DNA of 21,373 nt from an uncultured Bacteroidales bacterium (GTDB lineage: Bacteria; Bacteroidota; Bacteroidia; Bacteroidales; Muribaculaceae), in contig CASBHZ010000048.1 in NCBI GenBank assembly GCA_949123685.1, positions 1-21,373 of the forward strand, written 5' to 3'. Shown here piece after piece: positions 12,789 through 20,321 of the stretch; positions within the stretch are counted from its first letter, which is position 1; each line of letters starts with the position of its first letter. A program made the translations under genes and the position numbers. A model generated the notes under the pieces. The model ran no database searches. It was not told the DNA's origin and saw only the letters and a list, made by a program, of their open reading frames with translations.

Positions 12789-14279
12789 TCAATGGCTGTT
12801 TTTGCGGAATCTGCCAAGAAGGTATGAGGATGCTTCTGTAAGTTCCGGAAGTTTAGTGATGCGACAGAGTATCAGGTAAACTATGATTCCTATAATGATG
12901 CCGGATATAAATTGTAATAATCCTGAAATATGCAGTGAAAGGTAATGTGAAGGAGATAGTAGTGTGGCAGACCATAATCCGGCAGTGACAACTATGCATG
13001 CAACCAGAGAAATAATGAAAGATGGTATGAGATCTCTAATCATGGAGCTCATTTTATAGCCGGTTGCCTTGCATAATATCGCGAGAGATATAAAATATGT
13101 AATCAAAGAAGAAACCAATTGTCCCCACACGAGTATTGGGACACTGCGGAACCATATTGTTCCCAATATTGCCGCTAATATAAGTATGTCTTTTGCAACT
13201 TCTATTGCGAAAAGGCGTTTTGCATAACCCAGCGATAAGAGATAATTGCTATATAAAGATGTTAACACCACGAATATGCCGCGGATTGTCAAGATTTGGA
13301 ACAGGATGATCGCACCGTCCCACTTATCTCCAAAAAGTCCGTGAAACAAAGGCGCTCCGAGTGTGGCGATGCCGAACATTACGGGAAAGAGGATAAATGC
13401 AGTGAAACGGTTTATTTTTGTGACATAACGACGGAATGTTTCACTATCATCTTGGACTTTCGATAATAACGGCACAAACGAGGAGGTGAGTATCTGGGAA
13501 ATGGAAGCGCTTCCCATTTTGCTCCATTTGTCAGCCTGTGTATAAAGACCTAATGAAGAAAGGTTATAGAATGCGCCTATTATGAATGAATAAATATTCT
13601 GGCATAGGGTGTTGAGCGTTGACGATGAAAAGACGCTGAGCCCTATACGCCATATCTTTTTCAAGGAATCTATATGGAAGCCGGCGCGTGGAAGCCATCC
13701 TCCGGTGATCCATAACCATGCTGATTTTACGGCTGCAAGTGTGACCGACTGCCACACCAGCGCCCATGGTCCATATCCCGATAATGCGAGGATCACTCCC
13801 AATGCTCCGGAAACGGATAAGGCGACTACGTTTGAAATGGCTATTTGCTTTACATCCATCCGCTTCATCAGCCGATTGGTCTGCACTATGGCAAGCCCGT
13901 TGAGAATGAAGGTCAGGAACATAACCTTGGATAAAGGTATGAGTCTCCGATCTCCTTGGAATATGTCGGCAATGAGAGGGGCGCAAAGGAAAAGTATGAT
14001 ATAGACTCCGGAACTGACGGCGAGATTGAACCAGAAAACAGTGGAATAATCCCTGTCTGTAGGATTTTTTTGTTGGAGCAAAGCCGCTCCGAATCCACTA
14101 TCCACGAAAAGTATGGCGAATGCCTGGAAAACCAACAACGCTCCCACAAGACCGAAGTCTTCAGGAGTCAGTATATTGGCAAGAACCACACCCACTACGG
14201 CATACAACAATTGTGATGAAACGCGGTCAATCGTGTTCCATTTCAATGTGCGTGCCGTTTTAAGTTTCAGGTTTTCCAA
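12789..14279 (-). CDS. Wzx-type polysaccharide flippase (MOP superfamily)
   Basis: This 496-residue inner-membrane protein has about 12-14 hydrophobic segments and belongs to the PST/Wzx lipopolysaccharide-biosynthesis transporters (WzxC/TuaB-like), which flip lipid-linked oligosaccharides to the periplasmic side. The N-terminus LKLKTARTLKWNTIDRVSSQLL, then VVGVVLANILTPEDFGLVGALLVFQAF and DSGFGAALLQQKNPTDRDYSTVFWFNL, is highly characteristic. The C-terminal half matches the polysaccharide-synthesis domain (LGLYTQADKWSKMGSASISQIL). The start is TTG at 14277-14279, since no ATG or GTG precedes the first membrane segment in frame and a stop lies 18 bp upstream. No glycosyltransferases are nearby, so it is an isolated flippase. 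It is downstream of the DUF2807 gene by 14 bp, probably co-transcribed. Confidence 0.88.
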   Translation of the reverse strand: MENLKLKTARTLKWNTIDRVSSQLLYAVVGVVLANILTPEDFGLVGALLVFQAFAILFVDSGFGAALLQQKNPTDRDYSTVFWFNLAVSSGVYIILFLCAPLIADIFQGDRRLIPLSKVMFLTFILNGLAIVQTNRLMKRMDVKQIAISNVVALSVSGALGVILALSGYGPWALVWQSVTLAAVKSAWLWITGGWLPRAGFHIDSLKKIWRIGLSVFSSSTLNTLCQNIYSFIIGAFYNLSSLGLYTQADKWSKMGSASISQILTSSFVPLLSKVQDDSETFRRYVTKINRFTAFILFPVMFGIATLGAPLFHGLFGDKWDGAIILFQILTIRGIFVVLTSLYSNYLLSLGYAKRLFAIEVAKDILILAAILGTIWFRSVPILVWGQLVSSLITYFISLAILCKATGYKMSSMIRDLIPSFIISLVACIVVTAGLWSATLLSPSHYLSLHISGLLQFISGIIIGIIVYLILCRITKLPELTEASSYLLGRFRKNSH

Positions 14280-14293
14280 TCCGCCGAGGAGTG

Positions 14294-14989
14294 TTACTCA
14301 TTAGCTAAGGGGGCAATGTTACCGCCTCCCACTTTCTTAATGTCCGGGTTTCCTCTGTAAAGTATCTTTGTGGTCCCGATGCCACGGACATCAAGTTTCT
14401 TTGTTGCCCAGCAGGTTATATCTCCTGTCCCGAGAATTGTGCATTTCACGTCAAACGCTTCAAGATCGTCCGCTTGAATCATGCCGGTCCCCACCATTTT
14501 ATATGTAGCCTTGTCAGCTTTCCCGGTAAGTATTATTGTCCCTTTCCCGGTGGCAAGGTGCGCATCTGCATCTCCGGTCTTTATATCTTCGGCAACTATC
14601 TTGCCGTTGCCGATCTGTTTTGCCGAAAATGAAGGCACGGAAATCGTGTTGTGTATTGTTGCGGTGAACTCGGAGGAGTTTTCTACCTCTGTGAGATAGT
14701 CTGAATATACGAAGAGGGTTGGCAGTTTGGGGTTGTTTACGTCTTCTGTGTTTACCTGTATCCTGAGTTTGCCCTTGCTGTTCGAGAATATGAATGCATT
14801 GGCAAACTCCTCTTCTCCTGTGAAGACTGCCATCCCTGTTGAATCCGGCACAGACCGGTAAACAACATTCACGTTGTCAGTGATTTTTAGTTTGTCGAAT
14901 CTTCCAACATCAAGTCTGTATGTTTTTTCTTGTGCGGCAATAGGGATTACTGCTGCAATTAAAATCGAAAGTATTACCAGTTTCTTCAT
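14294..14989 (-). CDS. DUF2807 (head GIN domain) exported protein
   Basis: The 231-residue protein has a signal peptide (MKKLVILSILIAAVIPIAA) and a GIN domain (PF10988, DUF2807), a right-handed beta-helix-like fold. Characteristic pieces are YRLDVGRFDKLKITDNVNVVYR near the N-terminus, repeating strands with the pattern GxGxI (IGNGKIVAEDIKTGDADAHL, GKGTIILTGKADKATYKMVG, TGMIQADDLEAFDVKCTILG), and an ending IKKVGGGNIAPL. Such proteins are exported to the periplasm or surface in Bacteroidota; the function is not established, and the autotransporter-adhesin name in databases is not supported by experiment here. It is first in an operon with the flippase. A copy of the recurrent GAAGTTGTT motif lies 18-34 bp upstream of its ATG. 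Confidence 0.85.
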   Translation of the reverse strand: MKKLVILSILIAAVIPIAAQEKTYRLDVGRFDKLKITDNVNVVYRSVPDSTGMAVFTGEEEFANAFIFSNSKGKLRIQVNTEDVNNPKLPTLFVYSDYLTEVENSSEFTATIHNTISVPSFSAKQIGNGKIVAEDIKTGDADAHLATGKGTIILTGKADKATYKMVGTGMIQADDLEAFDVKCTILGTGDITCWATKKLDVRGIGTTKILYRGNPDIKKVGGGNIAPLANE

Positions 14990-15006
14990 AAATTTTTAAT
15001 TATGAT

Positions 15007-15023
15007 CTTGTTTGAACAACTTC
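15007..15023 (-). promoter_or_regulatory. GAAGTTGTTCAAACAAG motif upstream of DUF2807 gene
   Basis: On the minus strand GAAGTTGTTCAAACAAG is a near-palindrome closely related to the perfect 20-bp palindrome at 8164-8183 and to the 22-nt repeat copies. It ends 17 nt before the DUF2807 start codon. Confidence 0.5.
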
Positions 15024-15075
15024 AGTTTAAATCACTTCATAAAATGGAAACGCTTTGAAAACTGTTTTATTTAAT

Positions 15076-16071
15076 TTAGTTTTCTAAAAATTTCTTAAAA
15101 AAGGTTTCTGCGATGTGGTCAAGCAATTCGAATAATTCTCTTTCCGTATCAGCGCGTAACAAACGTATGCGCGTTTCCCGGAAGTTCGGAATGCCTTTAA
15201 ATAAAGGAGTGGCGGCGAGATGCCTACGGATATGCAATATTCCCCGGTATTCATCTATGCAGTCAATGCTTTCACGTATCTGACGGCGGAGTATATCGAA
15301 TTTCTCCGCATCAGAAAGGGGGGTATATTTACCGGTTTCGATATACTCTCTAACCTCTTTGAATATCCAGGGGGCACCGATTGCTCCTCTGCCTATCATT
15401 ATTCCGTCGACACCGAACTTCTCAAAAGCTTCTGCGGCATCTTCTGCCGACGTTATGTCGCCATTGCCGATAACAGGTATTGTCATTCTCGGATCTGCTT
15501 TAAGTTCTCCGATTAGGCTCCAGTCTGCTTGTCCGGTATACATTTGAGAGCGTGTTCTGCCATGGACAGTCAAAGCCTTGATGCCGCAATCCTGAAGCAT
15601 GGGGCCAAGGTCTGTTATTATCTTATTCTCGCAATCCCAACCGAGGCGTGTCTTTACCGTTACCGGTATTGAAACGGCTTTTACAACTTTACCGGTAATG
15701 TCAAGCATTTTGGGAATATCCCGTAGCATGCCTGCTCCTGCTCCTTTGCCGGCAACTTTTTTTACAGGACACCCAAAATTGATATCAAGTATGTCGGGAC
15801 CTGCCTGTTCAACGATTTTTGCTGCCTCGACCATTGCATCCGGTTCGCGTCCGTATATCTGAATGGCAACCGGACGCTCTTTGTCATTGATTGCCAGCTT
15901 TCGTGTGGTTGATTTAATATCGCGGATAAGTGCTTCCGCCGAAACAAATTCGGTATAAACAGAGGCGGCTCCCATTTCTCGGCATATAAGGCGGAAAGAG
16001 GGGTCTGTCACATCCTCCATTGGTGCCAATGAAACGGGGCGGTTTCCAAGATCTACATTATCTATTTTCAT
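15076..16071 (-). CDS. dusB: tRNA-dihydrouridine synthase
   Basis: The 331-residue FMN enzyme reduces specific uridines in the tRNA D-loop using NADPH. The N-terminus SLAPMEDVTDPSFR gives the FMN-binding start of the TIM barrel. DINFGCPVKKV carries the catalytic Cys101. TVKTRLGW holds the conserved Lys140. TVHGRTRSQMYTGQADW, PVIGNGDI and GIMIGRGAIGAPWIF are the remaining FMN and phosphate contacts. The small C-terminal helical domain begins near residue 245. Length and motifs fit the DusB group, the Dus form usual in Bacteroidota. It is co-transcribed with the M16 protease gene, whose stop is 8 bp upstream of the dusB ATG. Confidence 0.93.
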   Translation of the reverse strand: MKIDNVDLGNRPVSLAPMEDVTDPSFRLICREMGAASVYTEFVSAEALIRDIKSTTRKLAINDKERPVAIQIYGREPDAMVEAAKIVEQAGPDILDINFGCPVKKVAGKGAGAGMLRDIPKMLDITGKVVKAVSIPVTVKTRLGWDCENKIITDLGPMLQDCGIKALTVHGRTRSQMYTGQADWSLIGELKADPRMTIPVIGNGDITSAEDAAEAFEKFGVDGIMIGRGAIGAPWIFKEVREYIETGKYTPLSDAEKFDILRRQIRESIDCIDEYRGILHIRRHLAATPLFKGIPNFRETRIRLLRADTERELFELLDHIAETFFKKFLEN

Positions 16072-16079
16072 ATTCTTGT

Positions 16080-17315
16080 TCAGGTTAGTGTAAGTGTTGA
16101 CAGTCCTGCTTTCGCGATGAGTTGGGCAGCCTCCTGTATGGATTCGGGAGAAAGTGACCGTATGCGTTCGGCGGTATAGTCGAGGTCATGGATCTCATTA
16201 TAATACATAAGGCTTTTTGCCATCGACATTGCCCTGTTTTCACGATGCTCTCCACTGAGTATCAGTTGACCGCAATATTGATCCCTAACGCGTGTGAATG
16301 CCTTGGGAGAGAGTGGAGATTGAGCCAGACGGTCTATTTCATTTGTGATTATCGAACGGCATCGTTTGGTTTCTTCCGGATCGCATCCATAATATATAAG
16401 GAGGATGCCGGTGTCGCTCATCAGCGCGATGTTGCTTTCTACTGTATAGACGAGTCCCCTGCGGTCTCTCATCTCCATGTTTAGCCTGGAATTCATGCAT
16501 GGACCACCGAGGTAGTTGTTGAGGAGGAAAAATGCATGGCGTCTCGGATCATTTCGTCCGAAGAGCCTGCATCCTGTTATGCAGTTTGCCTGATGGTTTG
16601 AACGGGATCTGGTTTCGTTGAATATTGCTGGGAGTGGAGGAGGGGTCCGCCTGTTGGGCGTGGACTTGAACTCCATATCGCCAAAATACTTTTCTGCGAG
16701 CCGTATGTTGCGTTCTGGATCTTTTGGATCACTGCAATATATGACCATATTGTCGGGCGTGTATTTGCTGTCTATAAATCTCCGTCCGTCTTCTCCCGAC
16801 AATGCCTTGACACTTTCCGGTGTGCCCAATATATTATGAGAAAGTCCGGAACCGGCATAGATAAGTTCTTCAAACTCGTCATAAACGGAATCTGAAGGGC
16901 TGTCGTTATATGAATGTATTTCTTCGATTATAACTTCCTTTTCCTTTTCTATTTCACGAATGGGGAAAGATGCGTTTTTAACCAGGTCTGAAATCAATTC
17001 AAAAGCGCGTGGTGCATATCCTGCCGGGGCATTGGTGTAAACCATCGTCTCTTCTTTGGTGGTGTATGCGTTCAATTCGCCTCCTATTGTCTCCATTCGG
17101 CTCGCGATATGACAACTGCGTCGATGACGTGTGCCTTTGAATATTGTGTGTTCCACAAAATGGGCGAGTCCCTGCTTGTCAGGATCCTCATCGCGACTTC
17201 CCGCGTTGACCATAGCTCCTATGTAAGACACATTGCTGTCAGATTTGGTAGCAACTATTCTCAGCCCGTTGTCTAACGTATGTATGTGAAACTTATTCTT
17301 GTCTTTATTATTCAT
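16080..17315 (-). CDS. M16 family zinc metalloprotease
   Basis: The 411-residue protein is a single-unit M16 (pitrilysin/MPP-type) peptidase. The inverted zinc motif HFVEH is at 52-56 (zinc ligands His52 and His56, catalytic Glu55), and the third ligand is Glu132 in VIIEEI, exactly 76 residues after His56 as in related peptidases. The second half (GPCMNSRLNMEMRDRRGLVYTVES) carries the R/Y motif that completes the active site. No signal peptide is visible with this start, so it is probably cytoplasmic. ATG 17313-17315 is preferred over more upstream codons (open frame to 17411) because residues there do not look like the family and a -7 promoter box (17349-17356) lies inside that extension. 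It forms an operon with dusB. Confidence 0.88.
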   Translation of the reverse strand: MNNKDKNKFHIHTLDNGLRIVATKSDSNVSYIGAMVNAGSRDEDPDKQGLAHFVEHTIFKGTRHRRSCHIASRMETIGGELNAYTTKEETMVYTNAPAGYAPRAFELISDLVKNASFPIREIEKEKEVIIEEIHSYNDSPSDSVYDEFEELIYAGSGLSHNILGTPESVKALSGEDGRRFIDSKYTPDNMVIYCSDPKDPERNIRLAEKYFGDMEFKSTPNRRTPPPLPAIFNETRSRSNHQANCITGCRLFGRNDPRRHAFFLLNNYLGGPCMNSRLNMEMRDRRGLVYTVESNIALMSDTGILLIYYGCDPEETKRCRSIITNEIDRLAQSPLSPKAFTRVRDQYCGQLILSGEHRENRAMSMAKSLMYYNEIHDLDYTAERIRSLSPESIQEAAQLIAKAGLSTLTLT

Positions 17316-17348
17316 GATCTGACAAATCATTTCATATTTTTCAAAATG

Positions 17349-17356
17349 CAAAATTA
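17349..17356 (-). promoter_or_regulatory. -7 promoter element for M16 protease-dusB
   Basis: On the minus strand this reads TAATTTTG, matching TAnnTTTG. It predicts a transcript start near 17345 and a leader of about 30 nt before ATG 17315. No well-spaced -33 TTG is present. Confidence 0.45.
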
Positions 17357-17396
17357 CCGAAAATTCCCCAAATTTAGGCTGTTTATAATAAGAAAA

Positions 17397-17422
17397 GCAG
17401 GCGGCTTTCACAAGCTGCCTGC
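17397..17422 (-). terminator. Minus-strand intrinsic terminator upstream of M16 gene
   Basis: GCAGGCGGCTT (17397-17407) and AAGCTGCCTGC (17412-17422) form an 11-bp stem (one G-U) with a TCAC loop in plus-strand reading. Read on the minus strand the hairpin is followed by TTTTCTTATTAT, so it ends a transcript coming from the right, where no minus-strand gene exists. Confidence 0.7.
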
Positions 17423-17642
17423 CTAATTGCGAATCAATTTTGTCAATACTCTATTTAATTTTACAAAACCTAACACAAATGAATTTATTAGCTATTTATC
17501 TACATTAAAGCTATGCAAACCAGAAACCGAAAAACAGAACTTTCAGCTTCTGTTAAGGGCCTAAACAATTCTTATTTCACCTTTATGGCTCTATTGCCAC
17601 ATGAAGATTTATTTTATCTTATATGTAGTCTTTCCGATTGTT
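17397..17642 (-). ncRNA. Candidate small RNA or transcribed leader, about 245 nt
   Basis: A canonical promoter (17649-17679, minus) and an intrinsic terminator (17397-17422) bracket this interval. On the minus strand it contains no ORF longer than a few codons. It could be an independent sRNA, or a regulated leader of the M16-dusB operon in which the hairpin acts as an attenuator. Apart from the terminator only weak internal pairing (for example CAGAA with TTCTG around 17535-17552) was seen. I recognise no known RNA family. Confidence 0.45.
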
Positions 17643-17648
17643 TGGTTG

Positions 17649-17679
17649 CAAAATTATTACAAACTCATAGCTATTCCAA
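17649..17679 (-). promoter_or_regulatory. Canonical minus-strand promoter without a following gene
   Basis: On the minus strand TTGG (17679-17676) and TAATTTTG (17656-17649) are spaced by 19 bp, matching the Bacteroidota consensus. The predicted start is near 17645. Confidence 0.55.
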
Positions 17680-17786
17680 TAAGTATAAGTATATATATAA
17701 GTTGAATATAATGATTATAATTTATAAATAATTAATAATAAGCTGTTTGTTATTCTATAATATTATGTATAATATAAATTAAATAA
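17680..17786. other. Very AT-rich spacer
   Basis: Almost only A and T, with no hairpin of note. It probably holds UP-like or curved DNA between the divergent promoters at 17649 and 17787. I see no gene in it. Confidence 0.4.
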
Positions 17787-17817
17787 TTGTGGATATTAGA
17801 AAAAATTATTAATTTTA
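17787..17817 (+). promoter_or_regulatory. Promoter abutting the DUF6377 start codon
   Basis: TTG (17787-17789) and TAATTTTA (17810-17817, one mismatch to TAnnTTTG) are 20 bp apart. Transcription would start at about 17821-17823, next to the ATG at 17823. Confidence 0.45.
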
Positions 17818-17822
17818 CGCCC

Positions 17823-19403
17823 ATGAAGAATCTTATTTTTATCTTTATTATAGCGATCTCGGCAAGTTTGCTGAATGCAGGCGGAATTAGAAAGTGGCAA
17901 TTGCCTCAAAAGGAGCTTCGTTCGCTTGATAATGTGATGAATAATGCCGACAGTTACTCCGCGATTAATACTGCAAGGCTCGATTCTTTGAAACGTGAAC
18001 TCTCTAAGCATAATCAGCCTGTGTTGTCTAAAGTGGAAACGATGATAACGCTGTCACAGTTGTATCGTCAGAATATGTCCGATTCTTCGCTGCGTTATTC
18101 CACAATGGCGATTGCAGAATCGGCTCGTTCCGGAGATCTTCGTAGCCGTTATCTTTCTTCATTGGCATATACAGATGCTTTGGTTGCGGCAGGTTTTTTC
18201 AGTCAGGCTATATTCAATTACGATTCTTTGTCTAATATTGCAGGATATAATGACTGCAAAGTCGAATTTTACATAGTAGGGCGTAGGCTTTATTCGAATC
18301 TCAGCAGTTATGTTGATGAAGAGGGTAACATGTCTACATATTATAAAGATAAATATGTGGAGTGTGACGACAGTCTCATTTCCCTTATGCCTGCAGACAA
18401 TAGGTTCCGTCAGTTTATTATGGCGGAAAGACAGGTGGCGAGCGGAAAGTTCGCTTCGGCGCGCCTCGCATTGGAAAAGCTTTTATCGGAAATCAAACCG
18501 GATAATAATATTTATGGAATGGCGGCTTATCAATTGGCATCGGTTTATAAAAGTGACGGAGATCAGACGCTTTATGCCGCTTATCTTGCCAAGGCGGCAG
18601 AGAGTGATATAATATGTAATGTCAGGGAAGGTTTTGCTCTGCCTGCGTTGGCGGCATGGTTATATGAGAACGGGGAGTTTTCAACGGCATTCAGATATAT
18701 CAATTTCGCTCTTGAAGAAGCATATAGGGGTAATGCAAGGGTGCGTATGGTGAGCATGGCTCGTTGGGTGCCGGCAATTGATGAAGCGTATCGTCGTCAG
18801 ATCAGTGCCTCCCGCAATGAATGGCTTCTGTTTGCAGTGGTCTCTACACTCCTGATTGCAGCTCTTGCGATCATGACTTTTTTTCTTTTTAGGCAGATTC
18901 GGAAGAGCCGGGCGAGTCAGAAGGCTCTTGCCGCGACTTCCAGGATGAAAGATACTTATATAGGCAACTTTATAGGACTGTGTTCCACATATTCGGAGAA
19001 GTATTACTCTTTAATAAAGCTGGTAGATCGGAAAATATCTTCCGGTCAGGCATCGGAATTGCTGAAAACGATAAAGTCCGGTAAGGTTAACGAAGGGGAG
19101 AATGAAGATTTCTATAAGGAGATAGACTCCGTGGTATTGACTCTCTATCCTGATTTCGTCGAAAAGATAAACATGCTGTTGCTACCCGGGGAGCAAATGC
19201 GGATTAGCGGAGGGTTTCTAACCCCGGAATTGAGGATTTACGCGTTTGTATTGCTCGGAGTTTCCGAAAGTACGCGCATAGCAAAGATTCTGAATTATTC
19301 GGTCAATACTGTGTATGCATATCGCAACAGAATGCGCAACCGGGCTATTGATCGCGAACATTTTGAAGAAAATGTTCTCAAAATAGGGTCAGCAGATAAT
19401 TAA
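17823..19403 (+). CDS. DUF6377 membrane regulator: TPR domain, TM helix, LuxR-like HTH
   Basis: The 526-residue protein has a signal peptide (MKNLIFIFIIAISASLLNA) and an extracytoplasmic helical region (about 25-330) that looks like degenerate TPR repeats (for example GMAAYQLASVYKSDGDQTLYAAYLAKAAE). A transmembrane helix at about 335-357 (WLLFAVVSTLLIAALAIMTFFLF) is followed by a cytoplasmic coiled segment and a C-terminal helix-turn-helix at about 469-510 (LRIYAFVLLGVSESTRIAKI then LNYSVNTVYAYRNRMRNRAI). This matches the DUF6377 architecture, a one-component regulator in Bacteroidota that joins an outside sensor to DNA binding. Targets are unknown. ATG 17823 is chosen because it gives the signal peptide; the frame opens from TTG 17787, inside the promoter. 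The next gene starts about 100 bp later from its own promoter. Confidence 0.85.
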   Translation: MKNLIFIFIIAISASLLNAGGIRKWQLPQKELRSLDNVMNNADSYSAINTARLDSLKRELSKHNQPVLSKVETMITLSQLYRQNMSDSSLRYSTMAIAESARSGDLRSRYLSSLAYTDALVAAGFFSQAIFNYDSLSNIAGYNDCKVEFYIVGRRLYSNLSSYVDEEGNMSTYYKDKYVECDDSLISLMPADNRFRQFIMAERQVASGKFASARLALEKLLSEIKPDNNIYGMAAYQLASVYKSDGDQTLYAAYLAKAAESDIICNVREGFALPALAAWLYENGEFSTAFRYINFALEEAYRGNARVRMVSMARWVPAIDEAYRRQISASRNEWLLFAVVSTLLIAALAIMTFFLFRQIRKSRASQKALAATSRMKDTYIGNFIGLCSTYSEKYYSLIKLVDRKISSGQASELLKTIKSGKVNEGENEDFYKEIDSVVLTLYPDFVEKINMLLLPGEQMRISGGFLTPELRIYAFVLLGVSESTRIAKILNYSVNTVYAYRNRMRNRAIDREHFEENVLKIGSADN

Positions 19404-19414
19404 GGAATATTAGA

Positions 19415-19446
19415 TTTTGATTATTTGGGAATTATTACTAAATTTG
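19415..19446 (+). promoter_or_regulatory. Canonical promoter for the TPR protein
   Basis: TTTTG (19415-19419) and TAAATTTG (19439-19446) are spaced by 19 bp, a perfect Bacteroidota promoter. The predicted leader is about 55 nt. Confidence 0.75.
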
Positions 19447-19505
19447 CGTGTTGAAACAGAAATAATAATTTAATTCCCGACACAGGGAAAACATCTTATA
19501 AAGAA

Positions 19506-20189
19506 ATGGCAAATAATAAAAACGAACAGCAGGAAGATTCCACAATCGAGAAGCTGAATTCTAACCTTACATCAGCGAGCGAGAAGATCGCCAATAACAC
19601 TAAGGTTATTTATATCGTGATGGCAGCTGTCATAGTAGTGGCGGCATTGGTGCTCAGCTATATATTCTTCTTCCGCAATCCGAAGATCAATCGCGCTGCC
19701 GAAGCTTACAATCAGGTGGAAATATCAGCCGCCGGTAATGATTCTGTTGCAGCTGTGGAATATAAGAAAGTGGCAGACAAATATTCAAGTACCGATCCCG
19801 GAAAAATTGCAGCCTTAAGTGCAGCCGAGTCTTTCTATAATACCGGCAAGTATAAGGAAGCGATTGATTGTCTTGACATGTTCTCCTCTTCCGAGCCTGT
19901 GCTCGAGGCAAGTGCTCTCGTTCTTAAGGGAGACTGCTATGTAAATATCAAGAAATATGATGAAGCTCTCGGTTGCTATGCTAAAGCTGTTAAGAAAGCC
20001 GGAGTTAATGAGCAGATTGTTCCCCGTGTGCTCTTGAAAGAAGCTAACGTTTACGATGAGCAGAAGAAATATGACAAGGCTCTCGAATGTTATGAGCAGA
20101 TTTCAAAAGATTATCCCTCTTTCGAACCAGGCAATGGCACTACTATCGAAGCATACGCCGAACGGGAGAAGGCACGTCTGGGTAAATAA
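19506..20189 (+). CDS. Membrane-anchored tetratricopeptide repeat protein
   Basis: The 227-residue protein has a short charged N-terminal region, one transmembrane helix at about 33-55 (TKVIYIVMAAVIVVAALVLSYIFFF), and then TPR repeats to the end. Clear TPR units include AALSAAESFYNTGKYKEAID, ASALVLKGDCYVNIKKYDEA and VLLKEANVYDEQKKYDKALE. Topology and size are like YfgM/BamD-related periplasmic scaffold proteins, with the repeats probably in the periplasm. In Bacteroides a similar protein is often beside ribH, but no ribH is present here. The specific partner is unknown. Expression is from its own promoter and ends at the terminator at 20258-20292. Confidence 0.85.
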   Translation: MANNKNEQQEDSTIEKLNSNLTSASEKIANNTKVIYIVMAAVIVVAALVLSYIFFFRNPKINRAAEAYNQVEISAAGNDSVAAVEYKKVADKYSSTDPGKIAALSAAESFYNTGKYKEAIDCLDMFSSSEPVLEASALVLKGDCYVNIKKYDEALGCYAKAVKKAGVNEQIVPRVLLKEANVYDEQKKYDKALECYEQISKDYPSFEPGNGTTIEAYAEREKARLGK

Positions 20190-20257
20190 TCACCCGTCGG
20201 GATTAATTTCAAGCAAATACATTTCCATAAAATAATAAAACATTTGCTTATTTTATG

Positions 20258-20292
20258 AAAAGGGGTTTCGGCTTTCGAGCCGGAACCCTTTT
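20258..20292 (+). terminator. Intrinsic terminator between TPR gene and lipid kinase
   Basis: AAAAGGG..TTTCGGCT and AGCCGGAACCCTTTT pair with a TTCG loop and one bulge, about 15 bp of stem. It is followed by CTTATTCTTATCTTATTTTT. In the other direction the flank CCCCTTTTCATAAAAT offers a weaker T-run, so it may also end the convergent kinase transcript. Confidence 0.8.
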
Positions 20293-20321
20293 CTTATTCT
20301 TATCTTATTTTTATCTGTTTC

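Noticed and set aside
17316..17411. N-terminal extension of the M16 protease
   Set aside because: The extension contains a -7 promoter box and part of a terminator loop and does not resemble the family N-terminus.
17513..17731. 72-codon plus-strand frame in the AT-rich intergenic region
   Set aside because: Its C-terminus is a low-complexity K/Y/I run that follows from AT richness, no promoter or family resemblance was seen, and it lies opposite the better supported minus-strand transcript unit.
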